Of a DNA stretch of 64,000 nucleotides, positions 42,801 through 54,709 are shown piece after piece. Position 1 is the first letter of the stretch; each line of letters starts with the position of its first letter. Source of the stretch: Argopecten irradians (lineage: Eukaryota > Mollusca > Bivalvia > Pectinida > Pectinidae). The notes below the pieces were generated by a model. It was given only the letters and a program-made list of their open reading frames with translations. It was not told the origin of the DNA and did no database searches. The position numbers were made by a program, and so were the translations under genes. The stretch covers positions 26,905,828-26,969,827 of the forward strand of contig NC_091141.1 in NCBI RefSeq assembly GCF_041381155.1. Direction: 5' to 3'.

Positions 42801-43700
42801 TATGGGTCCTCGCGGTGTCGAGGGGGCAGATTTGGAGGTTACAGGAGCAGGAGGGGCAGGGGGGCGATTTACAGGTGGGGCTGGAGCTCTTTGCTTCTTC
42901 TTTCGTCCGTCAAGAGCATCCATACTTTTTGTGGACTTTGTGGAATTAGACCGTACCAAGTTTGTTACGGGGCGGCTGGCGTGCTCAGACAGGTCATTAC
43001 TAAGGTCCTCTATCCTTCTACCAGTCTTTTGTTCTATCATTGATAAAGTCTTATTTCGTCTGGCCTCTGCCAACTGGGCATAGGTCATGTTCAGTGACGA
43101 GTCCATTTCAAACGTACTCCTGACCGGGATAGACACTTGAGGACAGGAAGTAGACATGGAATCAAGCTTGCCACGTAATTCTAAGCTTTCTTTTGATTCC
43201 TCCTCGATGGTGTTCTCTCGACTGTACAGACTAGATGTCGCCGACTGTTGGCGCCGATGAACCTTATACTTCCCCGATGGATCAAATGAAACACTTGGCG
43301 TTCGCCCAGATGAACTACTGTCACTAGCAACACTTCCTGTTTCGGAATGAGCCACTTTCCCATTCGGAATACCACCATTGCTATGCAGTATTTTTCCGTT
43401 ACTAAGTTCATGATCCATAGCATGGTTAGTGTCAAGACTATCATTATCTTCTATGTCATCATCGTATGCGTATATATCCTTATAGTTCGGAATGATTTTA
43501 CTCATTTCCTGCGACACTGGGCGTAGCTGGTGCTTTGTGGGTAGCACGGCGGGAAGCACTTTATTTACAGGGTTATTATAACTGGGTCCCTTGGGCCCGA
43601 GATCACTGACAGGTCGGGCACTAGGTGGCGCTGTTGGCCGTGTAGGTGGTCGCCGCACCACAGGCTCCCTGCTGGCCGTCTGAGACTGCTGTTGGCCCAT
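39823..43700 (-). CDS. large proline-rich, coiled-coil, disordered protein
   Basis: One uninterrupted exon of 1,292 codons. The start ATG (43700) has A at -3 and G at +4, an in-frame TGA four codons upstream, and sits 15 bp inside an exon whose acceptor is GTCTGTTTCAG (43716). The N terminus MGQQQS fits the MGxxxS/T N-myristoylation rule. Approximate order by residue: Pro-rich and Ser-rich N-terminal third; KKKQRAPAPPVNRPP (about 268); PPPPPLQ (about 342); a charged coiled coil (about 418-467); PPPPPPPGVIPP (about 505); a basic patch KRFKKSVHKSVRNAFGSI (about 798); PPPPPPNWKL (about 838); acidic DSSDEEE and DDEDDSDKEE (about 880-908); a second charged coiled coil (about 967-1020); a Gln run (about 1027-1037); a Met/Gln/Gly-rich C-terminal part. 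No enzyme domain is visible. The KKxRAPAPP motif and polyproline runs recall actin-regulating scaffolds such as Cobl, but I do not recognise the family; a membrane-linked cytoskeletal scaffold is inference. The apparent stop at 39821-39819 lies within a splice donor (AG/GTAAGA), so the protein probably continues. Confidence 0.9.
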
Positions 43701-43715
43701 ATTGGTACCTCAAGT

Positions 43716-44487
43716 CTGAAACAGACAAAAATAATTATTATATTTCTACTAAAATATTTCAATTAAAAAAAAAAATTATCTGAATATATCTAAAAAAGAA
43801 AACAACATTTTCATAATTAAAATCCTTCCCATCAGCAGATTGCTATCAACCTTCTATCCTGTGAATTTGGAAAATTTTAACTGGTACTTCATTAAAAAAA
43901 AATTTAATATGCCTTTGATACCAGATCAATCCTGAGAACTATTTCAATTCTCGGCTAGAGCAATCTAAATTCTGAAGTCCTTAGTCATTCATATCACCTA
44001 CATAATAAGATATTGGTTTATTATAGAGACTTATTAGTGTACCTATTGTTTTTGTTTATAATAGACACAAGTTCTCAATCAGCATTTTAAGCTTTTCTGT
44101 GTCAATGAAGACAAAAACTTAGAACATATTTATAAAGAATTTAAAATGTCAATTGTAAAATCTCTAACCAAGCAGTAAACTAAACAGATTAAGACAGCGA
44201 GAGGCATGTAAATTTATAAGATTTCCCAAGAAATAAACCAATAAAGTTAGTAAACAATCTGTGACCATGAGAATGTCAGCAGCGTTTATCTATTGTGACA
44301 TCTATGACATAATTTTTATCTGTCACGCCAAATTTAACAAAGGATTTTCCCGTCAATAGGAAGTACACAAAGGCAGAAAAAGTCTACCTATCAGTCCAGC
44401 TTAATTATGAGGACATGCAATATAGGATGTTTGAAGTGGAACAATAGTTTCATATTCATTGTGTTATTTATTATGAACAGGACAAAA
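43716..44487 (-). other. 5' intron of the large gene (start), nothing else seen
   Basis: The acceptor before the large coding exon shows that at least one 5' non-coding exon lies to the right, at higher coordinates. This stretch is AT-rich intron with no features. The first exon could not be located in the window. Confidence 0.45.
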
Positions 44488-46583
44488 AACAAGAGGCCCA
44501 GAGGGCCTGTATCGCTCACCTGGTTTGTAATGCCAAGTAATGTTCTAAATACAGGTTCATTGTTTCTTTTCTGAAGGAATTCGAATATTTACCTCTAATT
44601 CACCTACTGGGCCCTACCCATCCTGCCCCCGGGCGGTCAGAGCCAACATTTATAGAAGTTCTGTTCCCCTTCCCCCATGGATGTTTGTGGCCAAATTTGG
44701 TCACAATCCATGCAGAACTCTAGGACAAGTAGCGATTTATAGGATTTACCTCTATTTCCCCTATTGGGCTCCACCCCTCCTGCCCCCGGGGGGTCAGAGC
44801 CAACATTTATAGAAGTTCTGTTCCCCTTCCCCCAAAGATGTTTGTGGCCAAATTTGGTCACAATCCATGCAGAACTCTAGGACAAGTAGCGATTTATAGG
44901 ATTTACCTCTATTTCCCCTATTGGGCCCCACCCCTCCTGCCCCCGGGGAGTCAAAGCCAAACTTTATACAAGTTCTGTTCCCCTTCCCCCAAGGATGTTT
45001 GTGGCCAAATTTGATTACAATCCATGCAGAACTCTAGGACAAGTAGCGATTTATAGGATTTACCTCTATTTCTCCTAATGGGCCCCACCCCTCCTGCCCC
45101 CGGGGAGTCAGAGCCTAACTTTATACAAGTTCTGTTCCCCTTCCCCCAAGGATGTTTGTGGCCAAATTTGGTTACAATCCATGCAGAACTCTAGGACAAG
45201 TTGCGATTTATAGGATTTACCTCTATTTTCCCTATTGGGCCCCGCCCCTCCTGCCCCCGGGGGGGTCAGAGCCAAACTTTATACAAGTTCTGTTCCTCTT
45301 CCCCCAAGGATGTTTGTGGCCAAATTTGGTTACAATCCATGCAGAACTCTAGGACAAGTAGCGATTTATAGGATTTACCTCTATTTCCCCTATTGGGCCC
45401 CGCCCCTCCTGTCCCCAGGGCGTCAGAGCCAAACTTTATACAAGTTCTGTTCCCCTTCCCCCAAGAATGTTTGTGGCCAAATTTGGTTACAATCCATGCA
45501 GAACTCTAGGACAAGTAGCAATTTATAGGATTTACCTCTATTTCCCCTATTGGGCCCCGCCCCTCATGCCCCCGGGGGTCAGAGCCTAACTTTATACAAG
45601 TTCTGTTCCCCTACCCCCAAGGATGTTTGTGGCCAAAATTGGTTACAATCCATACAGAACTCTAGGACAAGTAGCGATTTATAGGATTTACCTCTATTTC
45701 CCCTATTGGGCCCCGCCCCTCCTGCCTCCGGGGGATCAGAACCAAACTTTATACAAGTTCTGTTCCCCTTCCCCCAAGGATGTTTGTGGCCAAATTTGGT
45801 TACAATCCATGCAGAACTCTAGGACAAGTAGCGATTTATAGGATTTACCTCTATTTCCCCTATTGGGCCCCGCCCCTCCTGCCCTCGGGGGGTCAGAGCC
45901 AAACTTTATACAAGTTCTGTTCCCCTTCTCCCAAAGATGTTTGTGGCCAAATTTTGGTCACAATCCATGCAGAACTCTAGGACAAGTAGCGGTTTATAGG
46001 ATTTACCTCTATTTCCCCTATTGGGCCCCCTGCCCCTCCTGCCCCCAGGGGGTCAGAGCCAAACTTTATACAAGTTCTGTTCCCCTTCCCCCAAGGATGT
46101 TTTTGGCCAAATTTGGTTACAATCCATGCAGAACTCTAGGACAAGTAGCGATTTATAGGATTTACCTCTATTTCCCCTATTGGGCCCGCCCCTCATGCCC
46201 CCGGGGGTCAGAGCCTAACTTTATACAAGTTCTGTTCCCCTACCCCCAAGGATGTTTGTGGCCAAATTTGGTTACAATCCATGCAGAACTCTAGGACAAG
46301 AAGCGATTTATAGGATTTACCTCTATTTCCCCTATTGGGCCCCGCCCCTCCTGCCCCCGGGGGGTGAGAGCCAAACTTTATACAAGTTCTGTTCCCCTTC
46401 CCCCAAGGATGTTTGTGGGCAAATTTGGTTACAATCCAGGCAGAACTCTATGACTAGTAGCGATTTAAAGGAAATGTTGACGGACGGACGGACGACGGAC
46501 GACGGACGACGGACGACGGACGACGGACGACGGACGCCGCGCCATGACATAAGCTCACCGGCCCTTCGGGCCTGGTGAGCTAA
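44488..46583 (+). mobile_element. pearl-like / Helitron-associated element, copy 2
   Basis: Begins ACAAGAGGCCCAGAGGGCCT, then GTATCGCTCACCTGG; about 12 tandem 157-bp units (each with CCAAATTTGGTTACAATCCA and TATTGGGCCCCGCCCCTCCT); a (GACGGACG)/(ACGACGG) microsatellite at 46480-46537; and the end hairpin CTCACCGGCCCTTCGGGCCT then GGTGAGCTAA. The ends are inverted relative to copy 1. Long open frames such as those reading [13 protein letters not shown] are the repeat unit translated, not a gene. Confidence 0.9.
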
Positions 46584-46667
46584 AAATGAACAAATTTTAC
46601 TTGTGTCAAAAACATTAATAACACAGCTGTTTTAGTTTCCATGCTAAAAATAGACATACAGATCTAT

Positions 46668-47961
46668 AACAAGAGGCCCAGAGGGCCTGTATCGCTCACC
46701 TGGTTTGCAATGCCAAGTAATGTTCTGAATACAGGTTCATTGTTTCTTTTCTGAAGGAATTTTAATATTAACCTCTAAATCCCCTATTGGGCCCCACCCC
46801 TCCTGCCCCTGGGGTATCAGAGCCAAACTTTATACAAGTTCTGTTCCCCTTCCCCCAAGGATGTTTGTGGCCAAATTTGGTTACAATCCATGCAGAACTC
46901 TAGGACAAGTAGCGATTTATAGAATTTACCTCTATTTCCCCTATTGGGCCCCGCCCATCCTGCCCCTGAGGGACCAGAGCCAAAATTTATACAAGTTCTG
47001 TTCCTCTTCCCCCAAGGATGTTTGTGGCCAAATTTGGTTACATTCCATTCAGAACTCTAGGACTAGTAGCGATTTAAATGATTTACCTCTATTTCCCCTA
47101 TTGGGCCCCGCCCCTCCTGCCCCTGGGGGGTCAGAGCCAAAATTTATACAAGTTCTGTTCCCCTTTCCCCAAGGATGTTTGTGGCCAAATTTGGTTACAA
47201 TCCATGTAGAACTCGAGGACAAGTAGCGATTTATAGAATTTACCTCTATTTCCCCTATTGGGCCCCACCCCTCCTGCCCCCGAGGGACCAGAGCAAAACT
47301 TTATACAAGTTCTGTTCCCCTTCCTCCAAGGATGTTTGTGGCCAAATTTGGTTACAATCCATGTAGAACTCTATGACTAGTAGCGATTTAAAGGATTTAC
47401 CTCTATTTCCCCTATTGGGCCCCGCCCCTCCTGCCCCCGAGGGACCAGAGCCAAAATTTATACAAGTTCTGTTCCCCTTCCCCCAAGGATGTTTGTGGCC
47501 AAATTTGGTTACATTCCATTCAGAACTCTATGACTAGTAGCGATTTAAAGGATTTACCTCTATTTCCCCTATTGGGCCCCGCCCCTCCTGCCCTCGAGGG
47601 ACCAGAGCAAAACTTTATACAAGTTCTGTTCCCCTTCCTCCAAGGATGTTTGTGGCCAAATTTGGTAACAATCCATGTAGAACTCTATGACTAGTAGCGA
47701 TTTAAAGGATTTACCTCTATATCCCCATTGGGCCCCGCCCCTCCTGCCCCTGGGGGGTCAGAGCCAAAATTTATACAAGTTCTGTTCCCCCTCCCCCAAG
47801 GATGTTTCTGGCCAAATTTGGTTATAATCCATTCAGAACTCTATGACTAGTAGCGATTTAAAGGAAATGTTGACGGACAGACGGACGCCGACGGACGCCG
47901 ACGGACGACGGACGCCGCGCCATGACATAAGCTCACCGGCCCTTCGGGACAGGTGAGCTAA
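46668..47961 (+). mobile_element. pearl-like / Helitron-associated element, copy 3
   Basis: Same organisation and orientation as copy 2, 84 bp downstream of it. About seven 157-bp units, a GACGGACGCCGACGG microsatellite (47872-47918) and an end hairpin CACCGGCCCTTCGGGACAGG then TGAGCTAA. Some units carry CGAGGGACCAGAGC in place of CGGGGGGTCAGAGC, a subfamily marker absent from copy 2. Confidence 0.9.
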
Positions 47962-50900
47962 TAAAAGGAAATGATAGCTTAATTGTCTCCTAGAACTTGC
48001 CCACCTTTAGCATGGTCTTAAGTCCAACAAAACATAACTTTTGGAAATAAGACTACATTTCTATGAAATTTTCATATTTCACACTTGAATTGAATTGAAA
48101 TATGAAATTCAGCTCTATACATTAGTTCAAGAAAACTTTAATACAGAGTTTACAAATCAGCTTGTTTTGCTCATATAGGCAAATTTTGCTTACAGGTTTT
48201 AAAGTGTTGACATCATGACTTTCTCTGAATAGTTGAATATAAACACAAACATCTATTACAATATGTTTTTACACATTTACAACCTCTAGTTCAGCAAGGT
48301 TATACATGATCCTGAGCTAGAACTACCATGGTCAGCTAATAAAAGGTATGAGCACACAACAACCTGGTACACAGTATTAAGTATCAGGTCACCATACCCA
48401 CATCAATCTAGTACTGCATGGACATCAAGGTCACTCTATCTACATATACCTGGGTACATTCATCTGTATCACTTTTATGCTTCCAAAACATGTCATTATA
48501 TCCTATCATTTCAAACGCATGAAAGATAAGATCTACAGGGATTACTCACTGTAACCGATCTTGGTTATTAACCTGTGGACCCATGTTGATCTTATTTCAT
48601 GATTTAGACTCATACACTTACTGTACTTGAACCATTTTTGCAGTGAATAATTTTCATAAATTCCTTATCGCTAGCAAAATATGCAAAATTTCATTGCACA
48701 CAAAAATGGGCTTGTTCACAGTAATACTTGTTGAATTTAATACCAAAATGCACCTGTATTCTATAATCTGCGAGCAGACGGCGTTGAAATTTCCTCGTAA
48801 GTTAATAAATGTTTTCCCAGACAATAAGCTTCTTTCAGAGAAAGTTTTTGTTTCCACGGGTCAAATAGAATTTTCAATAAAATATGGCACACAAAGAGGG
48901 TTATTGATATAACCATTCACATGTACATTGGGGTTTGAGTGATCATTGATTTCTTAACAAAGTTCTGTATGTATATGGTGACAGTCGACATTCAGTCTGC
49001 GAGGTCAACCTGGTAAACCTACAGACAGACGTCATTTAGTCAATGAACCTGCCAGCTTTTATATCTCAACACATATCAATGCCTTCCATTTCTATATTCA
49101 ATCAAAACTATTTAAATCTGTCAGTTTTCCATTTGATTTAGTGCTTCTAAGTTGAAGTTCTTGGGTTTTGATACATATGTACCGTTAAACCCATTTGTAT
49201 GCATTTCCATTATATTATATTAATTGTCCATATTGATATAAAATTCCTTGCTCAGCAGATTATAAAACTAGTCTTTGACTATAGGGTGAATATTATAATC
49301 AATGATATTGCTACTAAATCTGATATCATCACAGCAATTATACATAAATAATTTTTAAAAATATTGTACAGTTAAATTTTTTGCATTAAAGCTAACTTGA
49401 TATAAGAAAATTCCTTCACTTTAATTTTTCCAAAGTAGTGAAAGCATTGAAAGCATTTATTATAAAATCTGAGGAATTCTATTCCTTATATAATATATCG
49501 GTAGATGTATATAGCTACAAGAATGTTCTCCTATTAACAAAGAGCCATGTAATCATTGGGCCTATATCTTCAATAATTAGACTTAAAGTGATTTTCTTGA
49601 TCAATACCCAGGTAGGTGACAAAGGCTTTGGCAGAAAGCAAACCCTAAAACAGCATATTACAGATTGTTGTCTTGTCTTTGACAAATCAGGAATCAACTG
49701 TATGTTAACTCCTTGTCAGCCCACCCTATGACATAACTGTACGTAATACATGGATTCAATTCTTGTATTATCTACCAATCACCATCACAGATTTTATTGT
49801 ATGATTTACAGCAGCAAAAAAACTGAAAACGTGTTGCTCTTCAAAAAGCATCGTTTTTGCCTGTTTGGCTAATGATGGCTCATGTAATTTGAAACCCAGG
49901 AATTTATACCAAAAAGATAATGGCTAAAATTTGACCCCGGCTGTAAGCCATTTTTTAAAATGGTTGACAAGTACCAAATTAATGATTTTCAGTGCACGAG
50001 AACAACCAATCAATTATCTTCCATGTGTTTTCATGAGGTGATAAAAATCACATCTAATCTCATATTCACTTCCTACACATATATGGCATTTAAATAGCTG
50101 TTGAACAAGAATCCATCTAAAAAATATATCTCGTGTCAAAACAAAATTATTTCTCCAATGTTTTTTTATTTGTACCAAGGTTGTGGTTTTTTGTACTAAG
50201 ATAAGGGTTATTTAGAAGCCAACATGTCTCATGTGTTCAGGTTAAATACCTCCAGCCGTCTATATTTCAACCCCCAGCAATATAACACAAGTGTTATATA
50301 AAACAAACCATTCTGCTGGCGACAATGAAGCATTTATTGTTTTACAGTGCTATCAAAAGCCAAGGTCATTCAAGATGAGCCAGACTTAGATGAAGAAAAA
50401 CCAGAGTAACCCCCCCCCCCTCAAAAAAAAAAAAAGACACACAAAAAAGACACACAAAAAAAACAAAAACAAAAACCAATTAACACAAACCTATTCAGTA
50501 CTCCATGTTTTCCGAACTCATAACCAAAATAATCTCCATTTCAGAAATTCTTTATTGCTAATTTTTCTAAGCGCATATGAAGTGAATTCCAGATGTATAG
50601 CCCCATAATTCATGCACCCCCTGGGAGTATACATATGTATTAACAAATTGACAGCAACTCCATTAAATAAGATATATACATGTTTATCAATGTCTTGTAT
50701 CCCTCACAGACAGTAAATCAAGGAAGACAAAGGTTAGCTTAGATAGGAATCGTCAGGAAGCTCTCGTGATATTTGTGTCGTCAATAAAACACAGAGGAAT
50801 TCACACGGACAGATAACAGAGGTGGTCTAAATGAAATGAATAATTCAGGAACTAAAATAATATAATTCTTATGGTATTGTCTCCAGGTGTCACGTGGTAT

Positions 50901-51765
50901 ATTCTAAGATTTACCCCTATATCTTCAGAGACAGTAAACCAATTTATTTTCATGAGCGATTGATTTTTGCATATTTGCAGGCAATCAAAATTTGTGAAAA
51001 TAAATCAACACAAAACAGATCAAACTACAAGTACAACATTTTGCCTTTAAATCACAAAGTTAAATCACTGTTAAAATGTTGCTGGGCATGAAAACACAAG
51101 AATTTTAAAGTCAATGTAAAAATAAGCTGGTTTGCGCTTCAGGTATAAACTTTACATGTTAATTTCATTGTAATAAGAACACCAATATTCTAACTACCAT
51201 AACCAGTTTACATATCTAAAATATTCTGTTTTTATAGAAATATCTTTTTTTGTAAATGAAGTTATTAATATTTTTCCTTTTTTCTATAAACTATTTTACG
51301 TGACATTTATCTTTTTTGTCTTTTTTTATGTCTTTTTACCTGCAGTGACTCATTTTTTCTGTAGCAATCTCACAGACAACCTACTATTATGTATAACTGT
51401 CCCAGATGACCATGCATGGCTGGGCCAATATTAATTAAGATCTATGATGAATGGGCTATTAGTCACCTGCCCATGTCTGATTGGACATTGAGTGGACATT
51501 CAGTGGACACACCAAAGTAGAATGATGCACATTAACCTATCTTGGACTGATGTTGTCATCATGTCCAGAACATCAAAGTGTTGACTGGCTAAGCCTTACA
51601 ATGCCTCCAAGGTAGATCATCGGCAGGTGTAGTGAGTCAACCACATCAAACCAGTCTATTACATACCAAAATTATACAGATACTGGTCATGTAAATACAT
51701 GTTTGTTGGTAAACAAACATTTGTAAACAAAAGTTAAGACTATTATAAACACAACATGAAAGTTA
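47962..51765. other. non-coding, probable intron
   Basis: AT-rich and without supported exons. Features: a C9 run followed by A-rich (AAAAAGACACAC) sequence at about 50408-50475. Open frames at 48643-48912, 49438-49731 and 50894-51091 have no recognisable domain. Confidence 0.4.
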
Positions 51766-51769
51766 TCAA

Positions 51770-54220
51770 AGCAGGCCCTTGTCTAATCTGATCCCTGTCT
51801 AATCTGGTCGCTGTCTAATCTGATCACAGTCTTATCTGATCACAGTCTAATCTGATCATTGTCTAATCTGGTCACTGTCTAATCTGGTCACACTCTAATC
51901 TGATCACTGTCTAATCTGATCACTGTCTAATCTAATCCCTGTCTAATCTGATCACTGTCTAATCTGATCACTGTCTAATCTGATCACTATCTAATCTGGT
52001 CCCTGTCTAATCTGATCACAGTCTAATCTGATCACTGTCTAATATGATCACTGTCTAATATGATCACTGTCTAATCTGATCCCTGTCTAATCTGATCACT
52101 GTCTAATCTGGTCACAGCCTAATCTGATCTTGTCTAATCTGATCCCTGTCTAATCTGATCACAGTCTAATCTTATCACTAATCTGATCACAATCTAATCT
52201 GATCACAGTCTAATCTGATCAGTCTAATCTGGTCCCTGTCTCATCTGGTCACAGTCTAATCTGATCACAGCCTAATCTGGTCACTGTCTAATCTGATCAC
52301 TGTCTAATCTGGTCACTGTCTAATCTGATCCCTGTCTAATCTGGTCACTATCTAATCTGATCCCTGTCTAATCTAATCACAGTCTAATCTTATCACTAAT
52401 CTGATCACAATCTAATCTGATCACAGTCTAATCTGATCCCTGTCTAATCTGATCACTGTCTAATCTGATCACAATCTAATCTGATCACAGTCTAATCTGA
52501 TCAGTCTAATCTGGTCCCTGTCTAATATGATCACTGTCTAATCTGATCCCTGTCTAATCTGATCTGTCTAATCTGATCACAATCTAATCTGATCCCTGTC
52601 TAATCTGATCATCTAATCTGATCACTGTCTAATCTGATCCCTGTCTAATCTGATCCCTGTCTAATCTGATCACTGTCTAATCTGATCGCTGTCTGTCTAA
52701 TCTTATCACAGTCTAATCTGATCCCTGTCTAATCTGATCACTGTCAAATCTGATCGCTGTCTGTCTAATCTTATCACAGTCTAATCTGATCAGTCTAATC
52801 TGGTCCCTGTCTAATATGATCACTGTCTAATCTGATCCCTGTCTAATCTGATCACTAATCTGATCACAATCTAATCTGATCCCTGTCTAATCTTATCACA
52901 GTCTAATCTGATCCCTGTCTAATCTGATCACTGTCTAATCTGATCGCTGTCTGTCTAATCTTATCACAGTCTAATCTGATCCCTGTCTAATCTGATCACT
53001 GTCAAATCTGATCGCTGTCTGTCTAATCTTATCACAGTCTAATCCGGTCACTGTCTAATCTGATCCCTGTCTAATCTGGTCACTGTCTAATCTGATCCCT
53101 GTCTAATCTAATCACAGTCTAATCTTATCACTAATCTGATCACAATCTAATCTGATCACAGTCTAATCTGATCAGTCTAATCTGGTCCCTGTCTAATCTG
53201 ATCACAATCTAATCTGATCACAGTCTAATCTGATCAGTCTAATCTGGTCCCTGTCTTATATGACCACTGTCTAATCTGATCCCTGTCTAATCTGATCACT
53301 GTCTAATCTGATCACTATCTAATCTGGTCCCTGTCTAATCTGATCACTGTCTAATCTGATCACTATCTAATCTGATCCCTGTCTAACCTTATCACAGTCT
53401 AATCTGATCCCTGTCTAATCTGATCACTATCTAATCTGGTCCCTGTCTAATCTGATCACTGTCTAATCTGATCCCTGTCTAATCTTATCACAGTCTAATC
53501 TGATCCCTGTCTAATCTGATCACTATCTAATCTGGTCCCTGTCTAATCTGATCACAGTCTAATATGATCACTGTCTAATCTTATCCCTGTCTAATCTGAT
53601 CACTGTCTAATATGATCACTGTCTTATCTGATCACAGTCTAATCTTATCCCTGTCTAATCTGATCCCTGTCTAATCTGATCACTATCTAATCTGATCAGA
53701 GTCTAATCTGATCACTGTCTAATCTGATCACTGTCTAATCTGATCCCTGTCTAATCTTATCACTGTCTAATCTGATCCCTGTCTAATCTGATCCCTGTCT
53801 AATCTGATCACTGTCTAATCTGATCCCTGTCTAATCTGATCACTGTCTAATCTGATCCCTGTCTAATCTTATCACAGTCTAATCTGATCCCTGTCTAATC
53901 TGATCACTGTCTAATCTGATGGCTGTCTGTCTAATCTTATCACAGTCTAATCTGATCCCTGTCTAATCTGATCACTGTCAAATCTGATCGCTGTCTGTCT
54001 AATCTTATCACAGTCTAATCTGATCACTGTCTAATCTGATGGCTGTCTGTCTAATCTTATCACAGTCTAATCTGATCCCTGTCTAATCTGATCACTGTCT
54101 AATCTGATCACTGTCTAATCTGATCACCGTCTAATATGATCACTGACTAATCTGATCACTGTCTAACCTGATTGCTGTCTAATCTGATCACTGCCTAATC
54201 TGATCCCTGTCTAATCTGGA
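51770..54220. repeat. 2.4-kb VNTR of 16-bp units
   Basis: About 150 copies of a unit near CTGTCTAATCTGATCA, with frequent substitutions (GATCCCTG, GGTCACTG, TTATCACAG) and length variants, including CTGTCTGTCTAATC (20 bp) and short ATCAGTCTAATC forms. Larger blocks recur (for example GATCGCTGTCTGTCTAATCT with its neighbours near 52686, 52752, 52940, 53010 and 53990), pointing to segmental duplication inside the array. No stable frame. Confidence 0.95.
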
Positions 54221-54490
54221 GCTATGTATTCTGTATACTTGTGTATTCTGGTCCAGTAAGATTGCTTTTTCTTCTAAATTTATAATAATTTAAAACCTTT
54301 ATAATCTGGAAACCAGACTAAACTGGCCAAATATGCTGGACTTGGTGACATTGACAGTTTAAACAAGTTAAGTTTCAGTAGCTTTTTTTTCTTATACATA
54401 AAATGCAAGTTGTACTGCACACGAAGCGAAATAGTATAAATTTAGTTATCATTCTATATATGGTTATAGATGATATTCTGCATTTGCTAC

Positions 54491-54705
54491 GGGGTCGCAG
54501 TGGCCGAGTGGTTAAGATGTCCCGACATATTACCACAAGCCCTCCACCTCTGGGATGCGGGTTCGAATCCCATGTGGGGCAGTTGCCAGGTACTGACCGC
54601 TGACCGGTGGTTTTTCTCCAGGTACTCCGGCTTTCCTCCACCAACAAACCTGGCACGTCCTTATATGACCCTGGCTGTTAATAGGACGTAAAACTAAAAC
54701 AAACC
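54491..54705 (+). mobile_element. tRNA-derived SINE, best copy
   Basis: Head GGGGTCGCAGTGGCCGAGTG then GTTAAGATGTCCCGACATAT; B box GGTTCGAATCC; body CCCATGTGGGGCAGTTGCCA, GGTACTGACCGCTGACCGG and GGTTTTTCTCCAGGTACTCC; tail CCCTGGCTGTTAATAGGACG then TAAAACTAAAAC. The intact A and B boxes make it the reference copy in this window. Confidence 0.92.
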
Positions 54706-54709
54706 AAAC

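Noticed and set aside
40138-42949. Several + strand and out-of-frame minus ORFs within 39.8-43.7 kb
   Set aside because: Shadows of the 1,292-codon minus-strand frame caused by its biased composition.
45152-47366. Many + strand open frames reading [13 protein letters not shown]... repeats
   Set aside because: They are the 157-bp tandem unit of the pearl-like elements translated. The unit length leaves frames partly open, the same wording recurs in several frames, and there is no splice or start context.
51770-54220. CRISPR-like appearance of regularly spaced short repeats
   Set aside because: The units are head-to-tail without unique spacers and vary in length; this is a VNTR in a eukaryotic genome.
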